A DNA stretch of 64,000 bases from contig NC_091144.1 of assembly GCF_041381155.1 (NCBI RefSeq), forward strand, positions 20,097,544 to 20,161,543, in the 5' to 3' direction. The notes beneath the pieces are model-generated. The model did no database searches, was not told the origin of the DNA, and saw nothing but the letters and a program-made list of their open reading frames with translations. The translations under genes were made by a program, and so were the position numbers. Shown piece by piece: positions 52,401 through 59,501 of the stretch. The stretch is from Argopecten irradians. Lineage: Eukaryota > Mollusca > Bivalvia > Pectinida > Pectinidae. Numbering within the stretch: position 1 is the stretch's first letter; each line of letters begins with the position of its first letter.

Positions 52401-54311
52401 TGTTCCTACTAGAGTTTGTCTGGCTGTTTCTGTTCCAGGTGTAACTATGTGTTGCTGTAGTCTAGTGTTTTGATTTTCTGTTCTTTGACTTTCCTCAAGT
52501 ATAACAGGCTGTTGGTGATCCTGCTCAGCTGGTATCTGATTCTGGCTAAAAGTCATCATTTCATCAGAAGTATCAGACTTTGTGTGGGGAAGCCTGTTGT
52601 TACTTTCACCTTGAGAAGATGTAAGCTCAGCTTCCTCGTCTGCTATGGTAGACTTAGTAGAAGTGACTGCAGCTTCTTCTACTTTTCCTGCAGATTTACC
52701 AGTAGAGTCTTCAAGGTCATCATCATCTTGATCTTCTTCTGCTGTCTCATAGTCCTCCTCTTCCTCTTTATCAATATCATTTTTATTACTTAATGGATGA
52801 CTTTCAGATGTAATGTATTCCTTGGGGCTTGAAAGCCTGCTGGTGAGGGCTGGGGTTTTGTCGTTGCTAGATACTAGAGTTGGAGAAGTTTCTTTTCCAC
52901 GAATGAACATAAAGGAACTATTCTCACTGCTTAATGATTTAGAGTTAGGCTTGATTGATCTTTCAGAATTTTGTTCTTTTGTCAAAGGTATCTTTGTATC
53001 TGGACTTAGAGACTTTCTAATCCTCGCTTTTGGTGCTGGTTCCTTTTGTTCAGACTTTTCAAACATATTTACCATGTCTTTGATAGATTTTCTTTTCTCC
53101 TCCTTGACGACTTGTGAAGAAACTGCCTCTGTAGAAATATTTAAATCTTGAGCTTTTGCTTCTTCATTAAACTGTTTTGGAAACACTTTATCAGCAGAGC
53201 TTGATTGCTCATGAAATGATCCTCCATCTACCATGAATTTTAAAGGTTTACGTCCAAAGAAAGGATTCAGGGTTGGTTTGTTTGGTGATCTTTCAGTCTC
53301 TACTGTTTTCTGATCAGCATTTTCAGAGGATTGCATGTTGGTCCTTCCTCTATCAGGAAATGGTTTGTTGGTGTTGACATCTTCAGGAGCTTGTATACTG
53401 GTACTTTTCCCTTCAGGAGCTTGTATGTTAGGTTTAACATCTTCAGGTGCTTGTATGTTGGTGCTGCCACCTTCGGAAGCTTGAATGTTGGTGCTGCCAC
53501 CTTCGGAAGCTTGAATGTTGGTGCTGCCACCTTCAGAAGCTTGAATGTTGATGCTTTCACCTTCAGAAGCTTGTATACTGGTGATATCTCCTTCAGGAGC
53601 TTTTATGTTGGTGCTGCCACCTTCAGGAGCTTGTATGTTGGTGCTGCCACCTTCAGGAGCTTGTATGTCGGTGCTGCTACCTTCAGAAGCTTGTATGTTG
53701 GTGCTGCCACCTTCAGGAGCTTGTATGTTGGTGCTGCCACCTTCAGAAGCTTGTATGTTGGTGCTGCCACCTTCAGGAGCTTGTATGTTGATGCTGCCAC
53801 CTTCAGGAGCTTGTATGTCGGTGCTGTCACCTTCAGAAGTTTGAATAATTGTGCTGCCACCTTCAGCAGCTTGATTGTTGGTGCTTCCACCTTCTGTTAA
53901 TGAAACTGTATTTTCCTTAGTTTCTAGTCTAAAATTATAGGTAGGTTTTGAAGGAAACTGAGGGGGACCTTTCAAAGGTACTGGATGTTGAATTTTAAAA
54001 GATGGTATTACATAAATATCTCCTTTAGCATCCTCCTCCTCACTGCTGTCAGCTTCCAGTGTCTGCCTATCTCCTGATTCCTCTTGTCTGTTTTCTAAAG
54101 ACATATATCTATCCTGGTCCATTGGGTTAGTTCCTCTCCTAGCCAAATGGCTAACGCTGTCTTGATGCTGGTTAGAACTAGCCTGTTGACTGGAATCTTT
54201 GCCTTCTATCTGTGATATTATAGCCCTTATCCCCGAACTTCTCTCTGATGTTGATCCTTCTTGCTGCATGCCAGTACCATCATCCTTATTGTCATCTTGG
54301 TTAGATGACAT
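16287..54311 (-). CDS. PARP14-like mono-ADP-ribosyltransferase, 27 coding exons, about 3035 aa
   Basis: Exons on the minus strand, 5' to 3': 54311-51149, 50971-50937, 50577-50406, 49567-49337, 48809-47163, 46135-46011, 45144-44911, 44493-44275, 43184-43136, 42483-42410, 42018-41770, 40159-39938, 39517-39460, 37129-37062, 36610-36374, 35415-35200, 33357-33069, 32795-32682, 32000-31932, 30569-30390, 24748-24575, 24247-24051, 23639-23433, 22968-22761, 22409-22228, 21393-21207, 16588-16287. All junctions are GT-AG with matching phase and the total is 9108 nt. The ATG at 54311 is the first after an in-frame TAG in the leader exon (55127-55129). Domain order (repetitive head, RRMs, KH-like, four macrodomains, KH-like, WWE, PARP catalytic) matches vertebrate PARP14, which has three macrodomains and lacks this head. 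The family transfers single ADP-ribose units and is linked to innate immune responses; that role is inferred here. Alternative splicing was not assessable. Confidence 0.9.
17345..18037. repeat. Degenerate TTTTCCATATAAAATAT array, left part
   Basis: Many imperfect units of about 20 bp (TTCTTTTCCATATAAAATA and relatives) in the last PARP14-like intron. The array resumes at 19632 after a foldback insertion. Period drift and indels are frequent. No exon is seen in it. Confidence 0.85.
18038..19627. mobile_element. 1.6-kb foldback element with palindromic subterminal arrays
   Basis: Both ends carry the inverted repeat CGGCGGCGTATTAGGGCC followed by ACTACAAA, with TA just outside each end. Inside each terminus is an array of 21-bp units built on the palindrome CTTGTACGTACAAG (18075-18433 and 19250-19595), in mirror arrangement. 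The centre (about 18600-18900) contains a diverged, reversed copy of the TTAA MITE. No transposase frame is present. The TA may be the target duplication. The element splits the TTTTCCAT array. Confidence 0.8.
19632..20632. repeat. Degenerate TTTTCCATTTAAAATAT array, right part
   Basis: Continuation of the array at 17345-18037. It includes a higher-order duplication: about 20080-20300 and about 20340-20560 are nearly identical, with a period of about 245 bp. Confidence 0.85.
20838..21056. mobile_element. tRNA-like SINE fragments
   Basis: At 20972-21050 the sequence has an A-box-like AGGTAGGTCAGTCAGCAGAG and a perfect B-box-like GGGTTCGAACC with complementary ends (GACCAGG / TCTGGTT). A second tRNA-like remnant in reverse is at 20838-20935, and another around 22590-22685. 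The anticodon arm does not form a canonical tRNA, so SINE heads are favoured over tRNA genes. Confidence 0.5.
21555..22075 (+). repeat. GGCC-bounded dispersed repeat, single-unit copy
   Basis: Same family as 40200-41460: begins near AAGAGGCCCTGG, contains CCTCCAATTTCCCTATTGGG, GGGGGTCAGAGCC, CCAAGGATGTTTCTGGCC, and ends with a GACGGACGGACG microsatellite and AGGTGAGCTAAAA. It holds about two internal units, in intron 25 of the PARP14-like gene. Confidence 0.75.
22761..24247 (-). CDS. Exons 22-24: KH-like segment and WWE domain
   Basis: Exons 22-23 (24247-24051, 23639-23433) include YLITISVNKQTSAIELEG then a helix, a KH-like pattern. WWE runs from the end of exon 23 (FVQWFYKE) through exon 24 (22968-22761; PKYRFWANDEECEVDLSMMK), residues about 2735-2815. 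The WWE fold of PARPs binds iso-ADP-ribose or ADP-ribose ends. Position directly before the catalytic domain matches PARP14. Confidence 0.8.
23710..23998 (+). repeat. Dispersed repeat ending GGGGGTATAAT
   Basis: Begins GAGTGGACGACTAATACCCC, has a CAGACAGACAGGCAG microsatellite and ends TTGCAGGGGGTATAAT. A related truncated end lies at about 23290-23370. It is intronic in the PARP14-like gene and non-coding. Confidence 0.65.
24575..33357 (-). CDS. Exons 17-21: linker and macrodomain 4, split by the 64-bp array
   Basis: Exon 17 encodes a linker starting AFQREERKRS, then S/G/R-rich sequence. Exons 18-21 encode macrodomain 4 (residues about 2432-2608): DVIVYSTNKELDFTKGAVSK, then HTSVAFPALGTG at the end of exon 20, continuing with GGSVQFKPEEIAKTF in exon 21. 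Its intron positions differ from macrodomains 1-3, and it keeps the Asn (STN) and GAVS loop of ADP-ribose-binding macrodomains. Introns 18 and 20 contain tandem copies of the adjoining exon ends. Confidence 0.88.
24849..25222. repeat. Hairpin-bearing repeat with a perfect 52-bp inverted repeat
   Basis: Arms 25074-25125 and 25153-25204 are perfectly complementary over 52 bp and enclose a second small hairpin (TAAACCG CTTCG CGGTTTA, 25131-25149). A direct repeat CAGGTTAAAAACGAATATTT occurs at both outer ends (about 24849 and 25204). It sits in intron 20 of the PARP14-like gene, next to MITE copy 4. Confidence 0.85.
25227..25443. mobile_element. TTAA-flanked MITE, copy 4, internally deleted and inverted
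   Basis: Termini AGATGCTCCACC and AATGGAGCATCT with TTAA at 25223-25226 and 25444-25447. Only about 217 bp remain of 356. The body is in the opposite orientation to copies 1-3. Confidence 0.8.
25724..25770 (-). pseudogene. Diverged macrodomain exon end at the distal edge of the 64-bp array
   Basis: Read on the minus strand, the frame gives HVPTVIFPWAIPG followed by a donor CCCG|GTATGT. This aligns with HTSVAFPALGTG|GTAGGT of exon 20. Flanking bases are homologous to the 64-bp units. It looks like the remnant of a duplicated macrodomain exon end. No acceptor able to make a functional exon is evident. Confidence 0.5.
25771..30420 (-). repeat. 64-bp minisatellite, about 70 units, each with an exon end and 5' splice site
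   Basis: Near-perfect tandem units. On the minus strand each reads CTTCTGTAGCCTTCCCAGCT, then CTTGGTACAG|GTAGGT, then a 33-bp intron-like stretch. The first part is identical to the last 31 nt of PARP14-like exon 20 (30390-30420), and the donor is the same as the real one. Variants affect CTTGGTACAG (CTTGACACAG, CTTGGTTCAG) and CTTCTGTAG (CTTAAGTAG). Homology to exon 20 stops at about 30420. The array fills most of intron 20, between exon 20 (30390) and exon 21 (24748). Confidence 0.95.
30722..30915. repeat. 18-bp minisatellite, GACAAATATGGAATGACA
   Basis: About eleven imperfect 18-bp units in intron 19 of the PARP14-like gene. Stop-free frames on both strands follow from a period divisible by three and are not taken as coding. 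Confidence 0.85.
31310..31885 (-). repeat. GGCC-bounded dispersed repeat with internal 145-bp tandem units
   Basis: Three internal units containing GACCTTGAATGAAGGTCAAG and TTGGTAGCCCTTCATCCCAG, bounded by AGAGGCCCATGGGCCTTAAC and a terminal GGTCAAATGACCTAAAA. It is the reverse-oriented relative of 58140-59270. It lies in intron 19 of the PARP14-like gene. Confidence 0.8.
32452..32712 (-). repeat. 57-bp tandem repeat x4 copying the end of exon 18 and its donor
   Basis: On the minus strand the real exon 18 end is TTGGATTTTACTAAAG|GTATAGCAT (last base 32682). The same junction recurs downstream with donors at about 32623-32624, 32566-32567 and 32509-32510, a period of exactly 57 bp. The extra copies read TTGGACTTTACTAAAG|GTATA and lie in intron 18. 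Confidence 0.9.
33440..35195. other. Intron 16 of the PARP14-like gene, no further feature seen
   Basis: Unique AT-rich sequence between exons 17 and 16. It contains no obvious repeat or exon apart from small AT-rich tracts. Confidence 0.5.
35200..39517 (-). CDS. Exons 13-16: linker and macrodomain 3
   Basis: Exon 13 encodes AFENEENTRKPSKP. Exons 14-16 encode macrodomain 3 (residues about 2160-2333) with ADVIAATVSDDLDISKGKA and SVAFPAVGTGFNRYPHDR. Exons 15 and 16 have the same phase 0-0 borders and nearly the same lengths (237 and 216 nt) as their counterparts in macrodomains 1 and 2, so the modules arose by internal duplication. The VNAAN Asn is again missing. Confidence 0.88.
37225..37745. 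mobile_element. SINE-like dispersed repeat
   Basis: Moderately GC-rich block starting TTAACATCATTTTAACAGCT and ending GCAGGTACAATTCTAACGCC then CTACCTGCAGGG. It resembles a long molluscan SINE-like element in composition and layout. It has no coding potential. It sits in intron 13 of the PARP14-like gene. Confidence 0.5.
38397..38605 (+). repeat. Dispersed repeat shared with 6205-6420
   Basis: Shares ordered blocks with 6205-6420, including GATCTGCCCCTTTATCAAGA, GACAAATATTTAAC and GGCAAGTGGCAGCC. It is intronic and non-coding. Confidence 0.7.
38827..39162. mobile_element. Foldback MITE with 66-bp terminal inverted repeats
   Basis: Left arm 38827-38894 (GGCTAGCCACATCCTCGATT...) and right arm 39097-39162 are complementary with few mismatches (AGGGGGTTCCGATCACTTAC in both). 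They enclose about 200 bp without coding capacity. No clear target duplication was found. It is in intron 13 of the PARP14-like gene. Confidence 0.8.
39938..43184 (-). CDS. Exons 9-12: linker and macrodomain 2
   Basis: Exon 9 encodes the linker AFEDEEYKRI. Exons 10-12 encode macrodomain 2 (residues about 1960-2140) with VDVIACATSKTLDMGGGVAT and SIAFPAFGTGQIGYPNDR. Intron phases are the same as in macrodomain 1. The ADP-ribose Asp and GTG loop are kept; the VNAAN Asn is lost (ACATS). Intron 11, inside this module, holds the GC-rich 160-bp array. Confidence 0.88.
40205..41460 (+). repeat. GGCC-bounded repeat with GC-rich 160-bp tandem units
   Basis: Starts AAGAGGCCCAGAGGGCC and ends GGGCCAGGTGAGCTAAA. 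Inside are six to seven units of about 160 bp with CCCCTATTGGGCCCCGCCCC, GGGGGTCAGAGCC and CCAAGGATGTTTGTGGCC. A run of 17 G lies at about 41097-41113. A GACGGACGG microsatellite precedes the right edge. It fills intron 11 of the PARP14-like gene and contrasts strongly in GC with its surroundings. Confidence 0.85.
43297..43727. mobile_element. MITE related to 55963-56399, copy 1
   Basis: Inverted ends CAAGGATTCATAAGTGAGAA and CTCACTTATAAATCCTTG. The body matches 55963-56399 over its length (e.g. CCTTTGATATCTGCCGGC, GTCTCGCATGGTGTTTA). No clear target duplication remains. It is in intron 8 of the PARP14-like gene. Confidence 0.75.
44060..44221 (-). mobile_element. tRNA-derived SINE copy, minus strand
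   Basis: On the minus strand: GGGATGGCCAAGTGGTTAAG (A box), GGGTTGCAAGTTTGAATCC (B box), then GGGGCAAATGCCGAGTACTG and GGTGGTTTTTCTCTG. The same family as 60765-60905. Confidence 0.75.
44275..46135 (-). CDS. Exons 6-8: macrodomain 1
   Basis: Residues about 1770-1942. Exon 6 gives the first strands and LRKGEIG; exon 7 gives ADVLVVSTSQDLKLTSGGAG; exon 8 gives VKFVAMGTGALKYP. The conserved Asp of the second strand (AD-V) and the GTG phosphate loop are present. The Asn of the usual VNAAN stretch is replaced (VVSTS), suggesting ADP-ribose reading rather than hydrolysis. The exon 7 donor is read as ATG|GTTAGT because it alone keeps frame with exon 8. Confidence 0.85.
45313..45485. mobile_element. 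Small MITE with CAGTCAAA termini and TA flanks
   Basis: A 173-bp element with inverted ends CAGTCAAATCTGTCTTAG and ATAGACAGGTTTGACTG, flanked by TA at 45311-45312 and 45486-45487. Inside it carries ATAAAGACCACCTGG motifs. TA flanks and size fit a Tc1/mariner-type MITE. It is in intron 6 of the PARP14-like gene. Confidence 0.7.
47163..48809 (-). CDS. Exon 5: long KH-like region of the PARP14-like protein
   Basis: A single 1647-nt exon, residues about 1201-1749. Repeating patterns of the type beta-strand, LAVTG or ITFNG turn, then a charged helix (e.g. VTIVNKSRSLAVTG followed by KKAKERLKELETRI) resemble the degenerate KH-like repeats described for PARP14. The C-terminal part is disordered with an acidic patch (SSSEDEDD) before the first macrodomain. 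Confidence 0.7.
49337..50577 (-). CDS. Exons 3-4: two RRM-like domains of the PARP14-like protein
   Basis: Exon 3 (50577-50406) encodes SYVCVKGLAIKTSLDSLCMY with the beta-alpha start of an RRM, and ends MAVVTLLQTPK. Exon 4 (49567-49337) encodes ATIKICSVPAPVKIIVSSEQ...VKKVKMTDDGCCTVEFKD, a second RRM-like unit. Residues are about 1067-1200. PARP10 and PARP14 of vertebrates carry RRMs in the same relative place, which supports the family call. RNA-contacting aromatics of classic RNP motifs are not clear. Confidence 0.7.
49855..50240. mobile_element. TTAA-flanked MITE, copy 5, decayed right end
   Basis: Left end TTAA|AGATGCTCCACC at 49851. It carries a short internal duplication of the TATTTTTTCTCCACCGCTGA region. 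The right end is decayed (GGCGATGGAAAATTTA), so the right boundary is approximate. It is in intron 3 of the PARP14-like gene. Confidence 0.75.
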
Positions 54312-54320
54312 TATCAAATC
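51149..54320 (-). CDS. Exon 1 of the PARP14-like gene: 1054-residue repetitive disordered head
   Basis: A single 3.2-kb exon with acceptor TCTCTTTCAG and donor ACTG|GTAAGT. Residues about 140-310 are a run of 10-residue units of the type EGGSTNIQAP/S (plus-strand 53390-53890). Residues about 430-600 are acidic and serine-rich. Residues about 800-960 are Q/P-rich imperfect repeats (GQPTETPHFQGH type), followed by a Y/H-rich patch and a K/R/Q-rich tail that runs into exon 2 (KSKKKEVAKPK, 50971-50937). No globular domain is apparent. It is joined to the rest only by splice phase, so a separate upstream gene product is conceivable but not favoured. Confidence 0.8.
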
Positions 54321-55072
54321 TGAAAGAGAAAACCCTGGACATTTCATTTGTGTTTACAGAGAAAGATTTTTTTTGTTAATTAAAATGTTTAAAAGAGTTA
54401 TTTTGTCATGAAAAAGAAGTTAATTACCAAAGTATAAGCCGCTACTGTTTTTTTTAATTAAACGGTCTTTGTGGCTTATAATCCAGAAAATATGGTAGTA
54501 TTTATTTTTAGTGTATAAAGCAATTCATTTTTCAAATTCCACTTTTATTCACATAAATGTGTTTTGAGGTTCTCTTCTGTTTTCTTTCGAAACAGGATGT
54601 AAACTGACAGGTATATAATCCATATTAAATGTAATCTATAAATGTGATTGGGCGTCAGTTAAATTTGATATAATATGACAAAATACACAAGTGCAGGCTT
54701 CTTGTTTATCACATGACTGTCCTTGGTAACAAAACGTTTAGACATTAACTCCATTTTAGAAGTAATAAACTTACTAAAAACGAAAGTAGGACATATCCTT
54801 AAATATTTCAGAAACAATCAGTATAGCAATATCTGTGTGATTAGATATAGTTGAAATACAAATCTTTGGTTATATACACAGTGTATTTAAACGCGAAAAA
54901 ATGTTATAAACACAATACACATTGGGATATTATACAGACAAAACAAAACGAAAGTAAAAACTATCTCTTTATCATATGCGTAAAATAAAAATAAAAACAA
55001 TATAATTCTATGGCTTTCTCATAAGATCATTTGTGGATACTTGTTAAAATATTGTAATTGAACACCTCTTAC

Positions 55073-55310
55073 CTGAATATTGCGTTTCTTTTTCGTGGTA
55101 ACGTCAAACGGGTCATTGATATAGATCTAGTTCATTATTGACATCAAATTCCTTCGAAAAAGTACCATGGATAAAACGGAATCTAGACAATCGGTATCAT
55201 AATTCAGCAAACAGTGTAACTGAGTTGTCTACAGATAAAAATAATCTTCATTTGGCGATTTAGTCGACGACATTCGAAAGAATGTGCAAACTTCAAACTT
55301 CGGGTTCTCC
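55073..55310 (-). other. Leader (5' untranslated) exon of the PARP14-like gene
   Basis: On the minus strand AATATTCAG|GTAAGAGG gives a strong donor at 55073, matching the exon 1 acceptor at 54320. The frame through it meets TAG at 55127-55129 and has no ATG after that. The 5' limit is a guess; the promoter is expected around 55300 or beyond, where I saw no clear TATA box. Confidence 0.6.
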
Positions 55311-55962
55311 GTACTGTCGACGAGGCGGTGGTTTCTACTTTCGGTTTGATAATTGATCTGATTGGTTAGTAAATTTACGTCATTATTTTGTCAAACATTT
55401 GTAAATAAAACTCTGCTTTCATTTCAATTCGTAATAACAGCGAAAAGAATAAAAAAAAATATATTAAGACAAGAAATCTAAATTGTGAAGTTTGAAATAT
55501 TATTCCGGAATAAGTAAAACGATATTTCGATTCGGAAATTAGAATTAAATAGTAATTTCCTGTTTTAAAAACGCGGCATTCAACATTTTACAGGTTCTGC
55601 ATTATACACATTTTACGGTAAGTTAGTGATGTTTTATTTATAAATGAATTGGTTATAATGACTTATTATTTAAAAGAGACATATATCTTTTCCGAAATAT
55701 CCGTTGATTCGACGGTTATGGCTGAAGTCATTTTACCGGCATACGACTCTGTCCGTCCGGAGTTTTCAAAACAAATGAAAAACCGTAGAAATATACTGTG
55801 ATAGCATTTACAGTAGTGTCTTAGCCGATAGGCATACATCATATGCATGTTTCTGGACAAAGTCTTTACGCATTAGAAATACATTTATATAATTTATTTG
55901 CCATATAAACAATGATGTTAAATTTAGACTGATGCATATCCCAATGATAGTACGTACACAAC

Positions 55963-56399
55963 AAGGACGTATATGAGAAGGATAAGTCACACTGGGTTTT
56001 TGGGAAGTACAAGGCAGGAGCTTTTATGTTTGTGCACTGACAGTGACGTTGGGCGACGACTGATTTTCCTTTGATATCCGCCGGCGCAGCCTTTGATGTA
56101 GCTTGCGGGTGCGAGGGTTACCGTCTTACTTTCTGAAACGGGCGTCATTTCATGAGCTGTCGTTTTTTAAACGAAATTTTTTCTAACGAAAATTTAAGAC
56201 ATATCTTCTAAATCTTCTGTCTTTAAAGCAAGTGATAAACATTGTGAAATTTAATAAACTTTATATTGGTGTTTCGTTTGATTCGATATGACAAGTATTT
56301 GTTGTGAAAATGGTTTTTATTCCTGGTTCATGGGTGTCTCGCATGGTGTTTAGTAATGTAAAGAGATAGTCACGAATCCTTCTCACTTACAAATCCTTG
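55963..56399. mobile_element. hAT-type MITE with 8-bp target duplication
   Basis: Ends CAAGGACGTATATGAGAAGG and TTCTCACTTACAAATCCTTG, flanked by GTACACAA at 55955-55962 and 56400-56407. An 8-bp duplication with T at position 2 and A at position 7, and a terminus starting CAAGG, fit the hAT superfamily. The related copy is at 43297-43727. Confidence 0.75.
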
Positions 56400-57029
56400 G
56401 TACACAACAAGTACTTAATCCAACGCGTCTGTTGCTGTACGATTTCCCACGCAAATCTAGTCAATAAAAACTTCTTCTGATAGAAGACACTAGCATGCTG
56501 ATTTCCACAAAAAATGTCTCAAAATTCGTCTGTGATCATACAAGTACATATGTGCGATGGCGAGAATTGGTACTCAGCGAGAACTGGTCGCTTGCCAACT
56601 AGTTGACGTCAATATGAGAAACTTCTGATTGGCAATATCGACATCTGTACTACTTGATGACCGTATATCAACAACAGCACCTGTAACATCTGAAGTGCTA
56701 CAAGAGACAGTTTTTGGACCGCTGCTATCCAAAGCCTTTATAAACGATCTACCAAACAGGTTGGGCACATGGATAAGGATAATTTGAACATTATGATACC
56801 AATTTTCGTTCGAAACAATAGAGCAATAATTACCTTAATTAGTTTAATTATACCTCATCAAAACTGCTTTCAATATGTTTGAATGATCGTTATAAACAAC
56901 CACTGCAAGTTTCAGGAGTCGGTTTTGAGCGGAAGCATTTTTATCTTCAAAAATGTTGTTTACCGTCAGTTTTGTATAGCTATAAAAAGCTATTATAGCA
57001 ATATATCGCTATAATAGCAATACATTTAC

Positions 57030-57830
57030 ATGTGCCCAACCTGCTAGAGACAACATGCTCCAAAGTCAAGCTTTTTGGTGATGACAGCCTCCTATATCGT
57101 GAGATCAAGTCTGAGGCAGATGCAAGATTGCTCCAGCAGGACCTGTTATCTTTGGAACATTAGGCAAAGGACTGGTTTTCAATGCAGACATATGTGTGGT
57201 ATTGAGTATTGCCTGGAAAAGGAAACCATTCAAGACCAACTACACCTTCCACTGCCATGTTCTAGAGGAAGTAGAATCATGGGAGTTACAATCAGCAAGA
57301 CCTTATTCATAAGTGCAACATACATATCGACATGGTAACTTCCAAGGCAAATAGAACTATTAGATAATTTTATCGCAACCTGAGAGAATGCAAAACATCA
57401 GCAAGGTCCAGATCAGCCTATCAAACACTGGTATAAGCCAACATTTGAATATGCCTCGTCTGTCTGGGACCTTCCAACAACCCTCCAAATCAAATGATGA
57501 CATCATTGCTACAGCAGCTGGACTGGGAATCATTATCAATCAGGAGGGCTAAGATTTGACTAATATTGATGTACAAGATTTACCACCAATCACAGCACTA
57601 TCTTGTACAAAGTGCTCTTAGAACTACAAAAGGACAAGCCATCCACATACCATCATCCCACAGAGATATCTACAAAGCATCATTTTTCCATAGAACCATT
57701 CGAGACTGGAACAGACTTCCAGGTTCATCTATCGAAGCAACCAGTCTGGACAGATTTCGCAATAAACAAGGCAGTCTACCACCAGCCTTGTTTGGAGCGA
57801 TATGAGGCACCTGATGTTTTCATCTTTTAA
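57030..57830 (+). pseudogene. Dead non-LTR retrotransposon, reverse transcriptase 3' part
   Basis: Across shifting frames the translation gives CSKVKLFGDDSLLYREIKSE, an RT active-site block (FGDD for the usual FADD), then a MQTYV/VTISK region and finally HSYDIRDWNRLP-type carboxy-terminal sequence (FFHRTIRDWNRLPGSSIEA). In-frame stops and frameshifts interrupt it repeatedly. It belongs to the Jockey/CR1-like group by appearance. A 15-bp inverted repeat CAGGTTGGGCACATG / CATGTGCCCAACCTG (56758, 57029) brackets about 270 bp just upstream. Confidence 0.75.
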
Positions 57831-58139
57831 ATTGCTACCTACTGTGGACTGTCTGCATTTGAGACATCATTTAGTTACGCAAATGCAGGATTCTGTGAAA
57901 TGGAAAAGGATAAAGTTATATTAAACATTTTCATCAAAAAAGGGTGTCATGATTTTTACATGGCACCATCACTAAAAATTATCAATCTAAAGAAAAACAA
58001 ATTTCATTATCTAAATGTTTGTAATAGTCACAAACAAATCATCTTTATTTTTTACTATGGGGTGAAAATTACATGTAAAACCCAATCAACTATACACTAA
58101 ATATCCCCGATTGCTATACACTGTCAATGGAGAGCACCT

Positions 58140-59275
58140 AACTTTTAGGTCATCTGACCCAAAGGGTCAGGATGACCTATTGTCATCATGCACCATCTGT
58201 CGTCGTGCACCGTAATGCGCCGTGCGTAAACTTTTCATTCAAACAACTTCTTCACAAGAACCGAAAGTTCCAGGATACTCACATGGGTCTGCAGTATGCT
58301 GGGATGAAGGGCTATATAGCTACCAAGTTTCTGCAAATGAATGACCTTGACCTTCGATTCATTCAAGTTCAAGGGAGTCAAACAGGCTAAAATCTTTAAA
58401 TAACTTCTTCTCAAGAACCAAAAGGCCCAGGGTACTCGTATTTGGCCTGTTGCATGCTGGGATGAAGGGCTACCAAGTTTGTTCAAGTGAATGACTTTGA
58501 TCTTCATTCAAGGTCACAGGGGTCAAATAGGCTTAAATCTTTAAACAATTTCTTGTAAATAACTGAGAGTGCTAGAGACTGGATATTTGATTTGTAGCAT
58601 GGTTGGGATCAAGGGATTTCATTCATGGTCTAACTCATTAAATATATCAGAACCTGAACTACTTCTGATAAGAGTTCTTTTGTATTGCCTTAATTGTTTG
58701 CCACTACTATATTCTTTGAGGTGTTGTATTGTGCCAATAGTCAGATGACCGTTAAGGCCCATGGGCCTCTTGTTTAAATGAATGACCTTGAACTTCATCC
58801 AAGGTCACAGGGGTCAAATAGGCTTAAATCTTAAAACAAATTCTTGTGAATAACTAAGAGGCCTAGAGACCTGATATTGGGCCTGTGGCATGCTGGGATG
58901 AAGGGTGTATACCAAGTTTGTTCAAATGAATGACCTTGACCTTCATTCAAGGTCACAGATGTCAAATAGGCTAAAATCTTTAAACGACTTCTTGTGAATA
59001 ACTAAGAGGCCTAGAGATCTTATATTAGCCTTTGGCATGCTGGGATGAAGGGCCAAGTAAATGGATATTGGACTTCTAGTATTGTGAGGATCAAGGGGCC
59101 TTTATTCATGGTCTAATTCATCAAATATTTCAGAACATGAACTTCTTCTATTGAAAGAGTCCTTTTGTATTAATTTAATTGTTTGCCACTACTTTATTCT
59201 TTGACGTGTTGTATTGTGCCAATTATTAATAGTCAGATGACCGTTAAGGCCCATGGGCCTCTTGCTTTAAAACAT
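58140..59275 (+). repeat. GGCC-bounded dispersed repeat with 145-bp tandem units
   Basis: Begins TTAGGTCATCTGACCCAAAGG. Units contain GCATGCTGGGATGAAGGGCT, ACCAAGTTTGTTCAAATGAA and TTCATTCAAGGTCACAG. It carries GTTAAGGCCCATGGGCCTCTTG twice (about 58750 and 59248), so two nested or adjacent copies are present. The opposite-strand relative is 31310-31885. Confidence 0.8.
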
Positions 59276-59501
59276 TTCAATGGCTATTCTACAACTACAA
59301 ATCAAAACTTACTATCAACATGATTAGATATGATTGCATATATATCTTTCATCAATATTTTGGATATTGAGTTTGAGTCAAATTATTTTTTAAATTGCAA
59401 AGTCCACAAGTGAAGGGTATCTCAACTACTTTACAGTATCAATATCATATACTGTCTTTCATTGGTACAATTGTATAATAAATTATTTATGTGCATTTTA
59501 G

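Noticed and set aside
53331..53900. Plus-strand repetitive frames of about 190 codons
   Set aside because: They are the antisense shadow of the 10-residue repeats in PARP14-like exon 1.
56574..56768. Minus-strand frame of 64 codons next to the dead retrotransposon
   Set aside because: No recognisable domain, no splice partners, and it abuts a short inverted repeat. It was not kept as a gene.
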